Assembly (NCBI RefSeq): GCF_020911925.1
Contig: NZ_CP087134.1
Coordinates: 4,278,001 to 4,342,000 of the forward strand
Direction of reading: 5' to 3'
Source of the DNA: Flavobacterium cupriresistens
GTDB lineage: Bacteria; Bacteroidota; Bacteroidia; Flavobacteriales; Flavobacteriaceae
DNA length: 64,000 nucleotides
Each line of letters starts with the position of its first letter. Positions within the stretch are counted from its first letter, which is position 1. Positions 54,499 to 63,034 of the stretch are shown in pieces. Position numbers and translations under genes: made by a program. The notes below the pieces were generated by a model, which searched no databases, was not told where the DNA came from, and saw nothing but the letters and a program-made list of their open reading frames with translations.

Positions 54499-56784
54499 CT
54501 AATTCCAACCTGCCACAGTCCAATTTGATCCATCTGAAATTAGAGTTATTACTTTAGAATAATTTATTGTTGTAAATGATTTCAGTACGCGCATATCATC
54601 AAAATAGTAAACTGCGGCACTAAAGGTTAAAGTACCCTCACCTGTTTTGCAAATTTTAAGCGTTTTGTTTTTGTTAAGTGCAACATCTGGCAATGTCATT
54701 GTCACATTTCCACCAGCATATATAACTTCATCTGCGCTGGATGTATAACTACTATTTAATGCCGTTTTAACTACGATAACGTTCGCTTTTTTATCTAATT
54801 CTACTTTCAAACCTTTTGGGTGCACTGCTTTTGAATCTAATGTTCCCGCAGTGGTTTCTGTAGCATTAGCCAATTGAACTTTACCAGCTTTCGATTCTGT
54901 TGAAGCAACAACACTAGGCGAAGCCGCTGTACCGGATAAATCACCCGCTAATTGAATTTTTCCCTTTACTACATCTGTTGCGTCGGGTGTCGCATTACTC
55001 ACTGCTGTACTTACAAAAGCTGTTGTGGCTATAGAAGTGTCATTATCAGCTGCTGTTGCTGTTACTGCTTTAGCATCTCCTGTAAATGTTGGGTCTGCTA
55101 TAGGTGCTTTTTTATCTAATTCTACTTTCAAACCTTTTGGGTGCACTGCTTTTGAATCTAATGTTCCCGCAGTGGTTTCTGTAGCATTAGCCAATTGAAC
55201 TTTACCAGCTTTCGATTCTGTTGAAGCAACAACACTAGGCGAAGCCGCTGTACCGGATAAATCACCCGCTAATTGAATTTTTCCCTTTACTACATCTGTT
55301 GCGTCGGGTGTCGCATTACTCACTGCTGTACTTACAAAAGCTGTTGTGGCTATAGAAGTGTCATTATCAGCTGCTGCTGCTGTCACTGCTTTTGCATCTC
55401 CTGTAAATGTTGGGTCTGCTATAGGTGCTTTTTTATCTAATTCTACTTTCAAACCTTTTGGGTGCACTGCTTTTGAATCTAATGTTCCCGCAGTGGTTTC
55501 TACAGCATTAGCCAATTGAACTTTACCCGCTTTTAATTCTGTTGAAGCAACAACACTAGGCGAAGCTGCTGTACCGGATAAATCACCCGCTAATTGAATT
55601 TTTCCTTTTACTACATCTGTTGCGTCGGGTGTCGCATTACTCACTGCTGTACTTACAAAAGCTGTTGTGGCTATAGAAGTGTCATTATCAGCTGCTGCTG
55701 CTGTCACTGCTTTTGCATCTCCTGTAAATGTTGGGTCTGCTATAGGTGCTTTTTTATCTAATTCTACTTTCAAACCTTTTGGGTGCACTGCTTTTGAATC
55801 TAATGTTCCCGCAGTGGTTTCTGTAGCATTAGCCAATTGAACTTTACCAGCTTTCGATTCTGTTGAAGCAACAACACTAGGCGAAGCCGCTGTACCGGAT
55901 AAATCACCCGCTAATTGAATTTTTCCCTTTACTACATCTGTTGCGTCGGGTGTCGCATTACTCACTGCTGTACTTACAAAAGCTGTTGTGGCTATAGAAG
56001 TGTCATTATCAGCTGCTGCTGCTGTCACTGCTTTTGCATCTCCTGTAAATGTTGGGTCTGCTATAGGTGCTTTTTTATCTAATTCTACTTTCAAACCTTT
56101 TGGGTGCACTGCTTTTGAATCTAATGTTCCCGCAGTGGTTTCTACAGCATTAGCCAATTGAACTTTACCCGCTTTTAATTCTGTTGAAGCAACAACACTA
56201 GGCGAAGCTGCTGTACCGGATAAATCACCCGCTAATTGAATTTTTCCTTTTACTACATCTGTTGCGTCGGGTGTCGCATTACTCACTGCTGTACTTACAA
56301 AAGCTGTTGTGGCTATAGAAGTGTCATTATCAGCTGCTGTTGCTGTTACTGCTTTAGCATCTCCTGTAAATGTTGGGTCTGCTATAGGTGCTTTCGTATC
56401 GACATATTGTTTAGTAGCTGCACCTAAATTCGCAGTCGGATCTGCTGATAAGGTCAACAATCCTGTCATGGTAGCTCCGGAAAGCGGTATATATTGACCA
56501 CTGGCCGAAGTACTGTACCAAGCTGTTCCATTCCATACTTCCAACGTATTTGTTGTAATATTATAAATAATCAAACCAACGGCACGCGAAACAATAGCAT
56601 CTCGCTGAATCGTTGTCATTCGTGGAGCTAAAAAACCCTTTGATGTTGATTCTAATTCCAAAACAGCGCTTGGACTCAATGTAAAAGGATTATCTCCAAT
56701 CTTTTGGACTATCTGACTGCTAACAGACTCCGTAGCCAAGGCAAGTAATACTACACTTCCTATTTTTAATAAGTTTTTATTCAT
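54499..56784 (-). CDS. Secreted protein built from phage-tail-fibre-like repeats, 761 residues
   Basis: Same head as the 1179-residue paralogue: signal peptide (MNKNLLKIGSVVLLALATES), then LSPSAVLELESTSKGFLAPR and RDAIVSRAVGLIIYNITTNT. Residues about 130-665 are five tandem 107-residue modules (KAPIADPTFTGDAKAV, then SIATTAFVSTAVSNATPDAT, DVVKGKIQLAGDLSGT and KAVHPKGLKVELDK). Modules alternate between two forms, TELKAG with AVETT and TESKAG with ATETT. The tip domain (SYTSSADEVIYAGGNVTMTL to SNWTVAGWN) is related to but diverged from that of the neighbours, with an extra insertion near YYFDDMRVLKSF. The upstream leader shares 22 of 23 bases with that of the next gene downstream. Function as a surface fibre or adhesin is inferred. 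Confidence 0.87.
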   Translation of the reverse strand: MNKNLLKIGSVVLLALATESVSSQIVQKIGDNPFTLSPSAVLELESTSKGFLAPRMTTIQRDAIVSRAVGLIIYNITTNTLEVWNGTAWYSTSASGQYIPLSGATMTGLLTLSADPTANLGAATKQYVDTKAPIADPTFTGDAKAVTATAADNDTSIATTAFVSTAVSNATPDATDVVKGKIQLAGDLSGTAASPSVVASTELKAGKVQLANAVETTAGTLDSKAVHPKGLKVELDKKAPIADPTFTGDAKAVTAAAADNDTSIATTAFVSTAVSNATPDATDVVKGKIQLAGDLSGTAASPSVVASTESKAGKVQLANATETTAGTLDSKAVHPKGLKVELDKKAPIADPTFTGDAKAVTAAAADNDTSIATTAFVSTAVSNATPDATDVVKGKIQLAGDLSGTAASPSVVASTELKAGKVQLANAVETTAGTLDSKAVHPKGLKVELDKKAPIADPTFTGDAKAVTAAAADNDTSIATTAFVSTAVSNATPDATDVVKGKIQLAGDLSGTAASPSVVASTESKAGKVQLANATETTAGTLDSKAVHPKGLKVELDKKAPIADPTFTGDAKAVTATAADNDTSIATTAFVSTAVSNATPDATDVVKGKIQLAGDLSGTAASPSVVASTESKAGKVQLANATETTAGTLDSKAVHPKGLKVELDKKANVIVVKTALNSSYTSSADEVIYAGGNVTMTLPDVALNKNKTLKICKTGEGTLTFSAAVYYFDDMRVLKSFTTINYSKVITLISDGSNWTVAGWN
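54780..56390. repeat. Five tandem 321-bp repeats in the 761-residue fibre gene
   Basis: The word CTATAGGTGCTTTTTTATCT starts at 55098, 55419, 55740 and 56061, a constant period of 321 bp; a fifth unit follows with CTTTCG instead of CTTTTT. Alternate units share extra variants (TACAGCATTAGCC with CGCTTTTAATTC, versus GTAGCATTAGCC with AGCTTTCGATTC), so the array has a 642-bp higher-order period. Confidence 0.9.
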
Positions 56785-56909
56785 AATAAAATATTTTTTA
56801 TTTTTTTTTCTAAAATGATTTAGGATTCTGATCGGTTAACACCTAAAAAATCAAATCATTTTTCATTTATTTTGTCAATTCAATTTGAGTCATTTAAATT
56901 ATGTGAGTA

Positions 56910-58145
56910 TTACCACTCTCCCACATTCCAAACCCCATTATTAGCCCATACAATTACTGATTTAGGATAGTTTATGGTTGTGAAAAATTGGTTAGAAGTA
57001 TATTTAATTGGGGTACTAAAAGTTAAAGTTGTACCTTGATCTACTTTGTAAATCACCATTCTTTTGCCATTATTGCTCACGGGATCAGGTAATGTTATGG
57101 TTACATCTCCGACACATGATAAAAATTCATCTGTACTCACAGCTGAATAATTGGCCGTTACATCTTTCAATACGGGAAGACCCGCTTTTTTATCCAATTC
57201 TACTTTCAAACCTACGGGATGAACTGCTTTTGTATCTACTGTTCCTGCTGTAGTTTCAGCAACCGTAGCCAACTGAACTTTACCCGCTCTCGATTCTGTT
57301 GAAGCAACAACACTAGGTGAATCCGCTGTACCCGATAAGTCACCTGCAAGTTGTATTTTCCCCATAATTAAGTTCGTAGCTTCTGGAAGTAATGTTCCAT
57401 CAGCCCCAGCAGGTCCCTGATCTCCTTGAATTCCTTGAATTCCTTGTAAACCAGTATCTCCTTTTTCTCCCTGAATTCCTTGTATACCTTGTAAACCAGT
57501 ATCTCCTTTTTCTCCTTGAATTCCTTGTATACCCTGTAAACCGGTATCTCCTGTATCTCCTTTTATTCCGGCGATACCTTGTAAACCAGCTGCTCCTGTA
57601 TCCCCTTTATCTCCCTGAATTCCTTGTATACCCTGTAAACCAGTATCTCCTTTTTCTCCCTTTAACCCATTTTGTAATGGAATCCAGTTTTTAGGATTTG
57701 ATCCCGGTTCTAAAACATAAAAAATTTTGGTTGTAGTATCCAAATAAAAGTTTGTTCCTGCAGGGATACTCACTCCCGGAGTACCCGGAGCTCCAGCAGC
57801 ACCTGCAAGGTCATTTGAGCGTGATAAACTATTTAGTTCATCAGAAATTACGATCCTATTCCATTTATTATTAAACCAGTAATAGTATCCTGGCATAACA
57901 TCTAAAATACTTGAAGTATTAAAAACTAAAAGGCTTTCAACATTCCCATTATCAATAGTTTTAATATCTGTTGTACCAGTAAGGGAAATTCTAGGAATTA
58001 ACATCCCTTTATTTACACCCTTAGCAGTTGTAACATCTAATTGAGCTGATGGATTTGGGACAAGAGTTCCAATTCCCACCTGAGCATAACTAACATAACC
58101 CCCTATTAGAAACAATGAGAAGAAACTAAGTACATCTTTTTTCAT
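56910..58145 (-). CDS. Secreted collagen-like/phage-tail-fibre chimeric protein, 411 residues
   Basis: Signal peptide (MKKDVLSFFSLFLIGGYVSY), then a head of the same Bacteroidetes type (VGIGTLVPNPSAQLDV, then GMLIPRISLTG). Residues about 165-252 are about 29 Gly-X-Y triplets (GEKGDTGLQGIQGIQGDKGD repeated), a collagen-like triple-helix region. One tail-fibre module follows (MGKIQLAGDLSGTADSPSVV, then KAVHPVGLKVELDK) and the shared tip domain (VTANYSAVSTDEFLSCVGDV to GVWNVGEW). Collagen-like stretches and fibre repeats both force trimers, so the product is probably a trimeric stalk with a binding tip. First in the row of three, 125 bp before the next gene; own promoter not identified. Confidence 0.88.
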   Translation of the reverse strand: MKKDVLSFFSLFLIGGYVSYAQVGIGTLVPNPSAQLDVTTAKGVNKGMLIPRISLTGTTDIKTIDNGNVESLLVFNTSSILDVMPGYYYWFNNKWNRIVISDELNSLSRSNDLAGAAGAPGTPGVSIPAGTNFYLDTTTKIFYVLEPGSNPKNWIPLQNGLKGEKGDTGLQGIQGIQGDKGDTGAAGLQGIAGIKGDTGDTGLQGIQGIQGEKGDTGLQGIQGIQGEKGDTGLQGIQGIQGDQGPAGADGTLLPEATNLIMGKIQLAGDLSGTADSPSVVASTESRAGKVQLATVAETTAGTVDTKAVHPVGLKVELDKKAGLPVLKDVTANYSAVSTDEFLSCVGDVTITLPDPVSNNGKRMVIYKVDQGTTLTFSTPIKYTSNQFFTTINYPKSVIVWANNGVWNVGEW

Positions 58146-58621
58146 ATTTAAATCAATTTATTTCTATGCAAATAAAAAAAAGTACAACTATTATTAGCCA
58201 ATATGTTTTATTAGTGCGTAAATCGAATTGATATTTGATATATCTAGTTTTACTTTCAAAACATTATTGCGGGATATCCGTAATAGTAATTTTATATACC
58301 AATGTTTTATTATTTGCGTTTTGCTGTCATACAAAATATATTTAAACAGAAAAAAGAGCTAATTGTATCTGTACAGAATGCGGAGAAACATTTATTTTCC
58401 TAAAAGAAACAGCTTACTTATTCTTTTACTATCTGCAAGCCAACAACTTGAAAGAATCACAAAAGTATTGAGTATTATTTAGCGAAGTAGGAAACAACAA
58501 ATAGTATGTTATCTTAAATAAAAAAAAATCCAACTTTACAGTTAAATCTTTATTTCTATAAAACAATACTATTTCAACAAAAAGAAGTCCATTAGGGTGA
58601 GAGGATATGGAGAAATATAAA

Positions 58622-58663
58622 AACAAAAAGAGTGAAAATTTTAAAATTTTCACTCTTTTTGTT
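58622..58663. terminator. Perfect 42-bp palindrome, terminator-like
   Basis: AACAAAAAGAGTGAAAATTT (58622 on) is followed immediately by its exact reverse complement to 58663. The arms end in A and T runs, so it would act as a terminator hairpin on either strand. No gene ends close to it: the nearest on the minus strand stops at 59249. Confidence 0.6.
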
Positions 58664-58875
58664 CTTCTGTAATAACTTTAGAGCGCATTAACGTCAAACT
58701 ATTACTGGCAAAAAACTAAAAACCGAACCTCATTATTGATCAATTAATTTATAGCTTCTTCTAAATTTAGGCTACGATTTTTTATCTCTGCAGACTAGTG
58801 ATGCCCCAAACATACGTGCAAGATAAAAAAGCGTTTAAGAGAATACAATTAATTCAAGCTGCTGGTTCATTATTC

Positions 58876-59010
58876 TTTTTCAATCTGTTACTATTTGAAT
58901 AGTCTCCTGCTTTTGCTCAATGGCATGAAGTTATGCTATTTTTCACGCAGATGCTGCGGATTTTTTTTATTTCAATCCACTAAAATCTGTGTGAGACTTT
59001 TTTAGAAAAT
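58876..59010. repeat. Dispersed intergenic repeat, copy 3
   Basis: Shares TCTGTTACTATTTGAATAG, GCTCAATGGCAT and TTTTTCACGCAGAT with 17037-17135, and its right half (CACGCAGATGCTGCGGATTT to CACTAAAATCTGTGTGAG) with the reverse complement of 50340-50460. Confidence 0.65.
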
Positions 59011-59248
59011 CCTATAAGTTGTTTCATTTCACAGATAAGAGAAATAGCAACTTGAATTAATTATTTTAGCACAACAACAGTTTGGAATCAAATTAAAATA
59101 AAGAAATGTTTTTTACAGAAGTTCCCATCTGTATGAACCGGTTTTTGATTAATCGTATCAAAACCAACTTCTTTAATGGCTCCTGAATATTTCAATTTTG
59201 CATCAACTAAATCAAAAGATGTTCTTTAGATTGCAGCAATTAAACACT

Positions 59249-59953
59249 TCATTTCTTAAACAAAGATCTCTTTCTTACAGATACCGGTACTTCATCGCCA
59301 TTACTCATCACTACATGGGCTAATTTCTTCGATATTATTTTATTTTTGGCCACTAAGTGTGAATTGTGAACTCTTATAAAGTCATATTCACTCAATAGAT
59401 CTTCATAATACTTCATGTTTTTTGACACCAAAATTATTTTATTTTTCAAAATAAACTTGGTATAAGCTGTATCCGCTTCCAGTCTGATAATATCTTCAAT
59501 ATCAACATAAAAAGTTTCAGACAAAACATTAAGAGTCAGACGAGGGACTTCCTTTTTTCTGTTGCTTAAAAAATACTCAATCTGAGCCCGATTGTTAATT
59601 CTCTCTTTTGCTTTTACTATTGCTTTTGCAAGATCATCAGGATCAACCGGTTTAAGAATATAATCAATCGCACTAAACTTAAAAGCTTTTACTGCATGAT
59701 TATTATAAGCGGTAATAAAAATGATTGAAAAATTTATTTGCGGGATTTTTGATAACAACTCAAAACAATCTCCATCAGCCAACTGAATATCCAGAAAAAC
59801 AATATCTACACTCGTATCTTTCAAGAAAACAAGACTTTCGAATATACTGGAAATCTTAGCACAAATCTTAAACTCTGGCTCTAAAATAAATAACATCTTT
59901 TCAAGGGCTGAAGCCGCAGCTACCTCATCTTCAATAATTAATACTTTATACAT
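59249..59953 (-). CDS. LytTR-family response regulator
   Basis: 234 residues. Receiver domain with EDE at 8-10, Asp55 in IVFLDIQL and Lys in YILKPVD near 104. The LytTR DNA-binding domain occupies about 135-232 (DFIRVHNSHLVAKNKIISKK). The gene overlaps the end of the kinase gene by 8 bp, so the two are translationally coupled. The fibre-repeat genes lie downstream on the same strand after a 1.1 kb gap and are plausible targets, but no LytTR binding repeats were identified. Confidence 0.92.
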   Translation of the reverse strand: MYKVLIIEDEVAAASALEKMLFILEPEFKICAKISSIFESLVFLKDTSVDIVFLDIQLADGDCFELLSKIPQINFSIIFITAYNNHAVKAFKFSAIDYILKPVDPDDLAKAIVKAKERINNRAQIEYFLSNRKKEVPRLTLNVLSETFYVDIEDIIRLEADTAYTKFILKNKIILVSKNMKYYEDLLSEYDFIRVHNSHLVAKNKIISKKLAHVVMSNGDEVPVSVRKRSLFKK

Positions 59954-61802
59954 ATTTTATTGTGTATTTAAATTCAATTTTAGTTCCTTCAAAATCCGGT
60001 CTGGACACAACCGTAAAACTTTTCAAATCTTGGCTATTGTGCAGAAAGAGCCTGGCTCTAAAAACTTCTGTGGAATGTAACTTATCGTCTTCAACCACCT
60101 TATAGCCAACCCCGTTATCCGAAATACAAAAACCAATTCTTTTCTCAGAAATATTAAATATCTTTATCTTTAGAATCCCTAATTCTTCAATTCCTTTAAA
60201 ACCAATTTCTATAGCATTTTCTACAAAAGGTTGCAACATTAAAGGCGGAACTAAAATAGTCTCAATCTCGACATTTTCATATTCTATAAAACAATCAAAA
60301 CTTTCCCCAAACCTCATTTTTTGGACTGATATATAATTTTTTAACGCCCCCAAATCTTCCTCTAACGTAATATATTCTTTTTGCGTAAAATCAAAGTTCT
60401 GTCTTATGAGCTTTGCAAATTTTGCTACGTGGGAAGCTGATACTAATATATCAGAATCCATCATTGAGTTCTGAATCGCAACAAGGGCATTAAATATAAA
60501 GTGAGGATTCATCTGTGATCTCAATACTTTCTGCTCCAACTGCAGCGCAGTTTGTTGTTGTCTTACAATATTTTTACGATAAAAGCCGTACAAGATAAGC
60601 CCTATCAGCAACATGATTACAAATACTATAATACGTTCACTCTGGAATACCTCTTGTTCTAGCTGGTTCTTGTCATTCAATAACTTAATATCTTCACTCT
60701 GATGTTTAATCCTCGCTTGCTCCGTAGTCCTGTCCACCAGATCTTTTTTTTCTAAAAATCGCACACTTTTAAACTCTTTTAATTCTAGTTTTTGATAATA
60801 TAAGGCACTATCCAGCATCATTTTCTTTTCGTAACATTCAGAAAGAATTCTATACAAGCTTTCTTGATCGTTTAAAAAATAACTATTACTTGAATAGTAA
60901 CCTAAAGACTTTTTACCATAATATAGAGCACTGTCTATCATTGTTTTTCTTTCAAAAACTAATGCCATTCTTTTATTTATACTGGCCTCGAGACTATTCA
61001 AATCGGTATACGGAACATACCCCTTTGAGACATACTTTAATGACGTCTTTAAGCAAAAATAAGCACTATCATAATTTTTCAAATCAATATATACAGAAGC
61101 CATGTTATTATAAGTTAAACTGTGCAGATTAAAATTTTTATTCAACTTATCGTTTTTAATAGATAACCTAAAATATTTCAGCGCTTCTATAGGTATTCTC
61201 TGTTTTCTTAATATAATTCCATATTGATTGAAGATTCTTGACAAATTGATTTTATAGTTGATTTTTTTAGAATGCTCAATAGTTTTCTTTAAAAACACTT
61301 TTGCTTTTTCAAAAGATTCTAAACTGTTATAGTATCTTACTGTCTGAAAATAACTATCAGACAGTACTGTCGAATAGGGGGCGTGCTCTTCAAGTTGAAG
61401 ATTATTTTGAAGGATAATTTCCAACGCTTTTACAATTTTATCATGATCAAAATAATATTCAGCATTAATAATATTAACAATACCCTTTTCCGGATAACAT
61501 TTCCCATTGTCACAAATGGCTAGCGCTTTTCTCATTTCCATTTCGGCCAAAACATCTAAGTTTCTTGATGCCATAAACTCAGCCGATTTTGCGTAAATAA
61601 CTTGCGATATCTTTGGGAAATCTTTGTTTTTATCTTTAAGTATATCTAACTGATTTTTACACCATGAATATCGGTTGGTTTGGTTTCTATAAATTACACT
61701 ATCTATTGCATCAAAATCCAAATCCGACTGACTATATGTTTTAGGCGCTAAAAATAGAGTTATAAAAAAAAGAAGAAAAACTAATCTATTTCCAATCATC
61801 AT
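59946..61802 (-). CDS. TPR-containing LytS-type sensor histidine kinase
   Basis: 618 residues. Signal sequence (MMIGNRLVFLLFFITLFLAP), then helical TPR-like repeats in the periplasm (about 30-370: YNNMASVYIDLKNYDSAYFC, ALYYGKKSLGYY and others). A membrane helix (about 393-413: IIVFVIMLLIGLILYGFYRK) leads to a His_kinase domain with SQMNPHFIFNALVAIQNSMM, conserved His434. The ATPase N-box is PLMLQPFVENAIEIGFKG and the G1 region reads CISDNGVGYKV. It should signal to the LytTR regulator that overlaps its 3' end. Confidence 0.92.
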   Translation of the reverse strand: MMIGNRLVFLLFFITLFLAPKTYSQSDLDFDAIDSVIYRNQTNRYSWCKNQLDILKDKNKDFPKISQVIYAKSAEFMASRNLDVLAEMEMRKALAICDNGKCYPEKGIVNIINAEYYFDHDKIVKALEIILQNNLQLEEHAPYSTVLSDSYFQTVRYYNSLESFEKAKVFLKKTIEHSKKINYKINLSRIFNQYGIILRKQRIPIEALKYFRLSIKNDKLNKNFNLHSLTYNNMASVYIDLKNYDSAYFCLKTSLKYVSKGYVPYTDLNSLEASINKRMALVFERKTMIDSALYYGKKSLGYYSSNSYFLNDQESLYRILSECYEKKMMLDSALYYQKLELKEFKSVRFLEKKDLVDRTTEQARIKHQSEDIKLLNDKNQLEQEVFQSERIIVFVIMLLIGLILYGFYRKNIVRQQQTALQLEQKVLRSQMNPHFIFNALVAIQNSMMDSDILVSASHVAKFAKLIRQNFDFTQKEYITLEEDLGALKNYISVQKMRFGESFDCFIEYENVEIETILVPPLMLQPFVENAIEIGFKGIEELGILKIKIFNISEKRIGFCISDNGVGYKVVEDDKLHSTEVFRARLFLHNSQDLKSFTVVSRPDFEGTKIEFKYTIKYV

Positions 61803-62101
61803 TTTAAATATTATAATTTTGATAAAAAATACCTCTTAAAGATATTACTTTATTTACTAGTAAGTTGCTTGTAACTAGAATTTTATTAAACAGACCGTAC
61901 TACAATTTCAATTCTCTTCTTCAACTTATGCTTCTTCTCACTACAAAAGACCTCATGTCTACAATTTGCAACATTAAAAATACTTGAGTTGCTAAATTTT
62001 CCTGTATATCTGGAAATAGCCTCTATCTACAAGTTTTATATATCTCAGCAGTATCAATAAACCCATCCGTTTTTATACAATTTAAGCTTAACCTACAAAA
62101 A

Positions 62102-63034
62102 CTAAAAGAAACGGGGTTCAAGGTTTTTGGAGCTTCCACTCTTGAAAATTTTAAATCCAACAAATAACTCATGCGATCCTGAATTATAATTCGTCAACTT
62201 AGTTACTTCAGTATCATAAGAATATCCAATAAAAAGATTGTTTGTTACCTGAAATCCGCAGAGTGCACTAAAAGAAGATCCGACTCGGTATGAAATCCCG
62301 GCATTAAATTTCTCTGCATAAAGAAAATTAGCTGAAACGTCTGCTTGCAAGGGAGCTCCTTCAATATTTTTAATCATAAAAGTAGGTTTAAATTTCAGAT
62401 TATAGTCCAGATCAAAAACATACCCACCAATAAGATAGGTTTGAAACTTTCTATGGACAACGGAATAATTTTCTTCATTATATCGTTTCGTCATAATCAT
62501 CTGCGGCACTGAGAGCCCTACATAAAATCTGCTTGAATAGGCATAAACACCGGCACCCACATTAGGTGAAAGTTGATTTTCTACATTACTGGCAAAAACC
62601 GGATCTAAGTCGTTATAAATTTTCAGCTTTGTAAAATCAATATTTAATACATTTAAAGAAGTTTTAATACCAAAAGCAAGTTTAAAATTATCAATATCCA
62701 AACCATACGATAAATCTAATGCCAGGTTATTTTCCTGCATTGGTCCAATATTATCATTGATTAAGGAAACCCCTACTCCCATTTTTTTGTACATGGGTGC
62801 ATTCATCGATATCGATGCTGTTTTCGGCGCTCCGTCCAAACCTATCCATTGTGAACGATAGCTTCCTGTAATATTTGTACAATTATCACTTCCTGCATAC
62901 GCTGGATTGAAATATGTGGTAGTGTACATATATTGCGAATACTGGGGATCCATCTGCCCTACCATACTAAAATTAATACTTAGTAAAAAAAGTAGTAGAA
63001 AAAAGACATTTTTTCCTGTTGTATTTTTTTTCAT
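62102..63034 (-). CDS. PorP/SprF-family type IX secretion membrane protein
   Basis: I use the ATG at 63034, giving 310 residues, because MKKNTTGKNVFFLLLFLLSI is a normal signal peptide; an in-frame ATG at 63097 would add 21 residues before it. The mature part opens with the family signature MDPQYSQYMYTTTYFNPAYA and GSYRSQWIGLDGAPKT. Alternating beta-strands typical of an outer membrane barrel follow (GVGVSLINDNIGPMQENNLA, then LSYGLDIDNFKLAFGIKTSL), ending SHELFVGFKIF. SprF-like proteins help individual T9SS substrates with type B tails reach the surface and are usually encoded beside such an adhesin. The neighbour on the far side is outside this window; the giant type B adhesin here is at the opposite end. 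Confidence 0.93.
   Translation of the reverse strand: MKKNTTGKNVFFLLLFLLSINFSMVGQMDPQYSQYMYTTTYFNPAYAGSDNCTNITGSYRSQWIGLDGAPKTASISMNAPMYKKMGVGVSLINDNIGPMQENNLALDLSYGLDIDNFKLAFGIKTSLNVLNIDFTKLKIYNDLDPVFASNVENQLSPNVGAGVYAYSSRFYVGLSVPQMIMTKRYNEENYSVVHRKFQTYLIGGYVFDLDYNLKFKPTFMIKNIEGAPLQADVSANFLYAEKFNAGISYRVGSSFSALCGFQVTNNLFIGYSYDTEVTKLTNYNSGSHELFVGFKIFKSGSSKNLEPRFF

Larger units (their letters stand above)
58146..59248. other. 1.1 kb gene-free interval with a perfect palindrome and a dispersed repeat
   Basis: Contains the upstream region of the collagen-like gene, the 42-bp palindrome at 58622 and a dispersed repeat at 58876. A 74-codon minus-strand frame (58429-58653) overlaps the palindrome and looks unconvincing. 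No clear promoter was found for the gene at 58145. Confidence 0.55.

Noticed and set aside
50829..58145. Prophage or tailocin interpretation of the fibre-repeat genes
   Set aside because: No other phage structural, lysis, integration or packaging genes nearby, and all three proteins begin with Sec signal peptides, which phage fibres do not have.
58429..58653. 74-codon minus-strand frame with a hydrophobic start
   Set aside because: Its first codons lie inside the perfect palindrome and the rest has low-complexity AT-rich composition; no supporting context.
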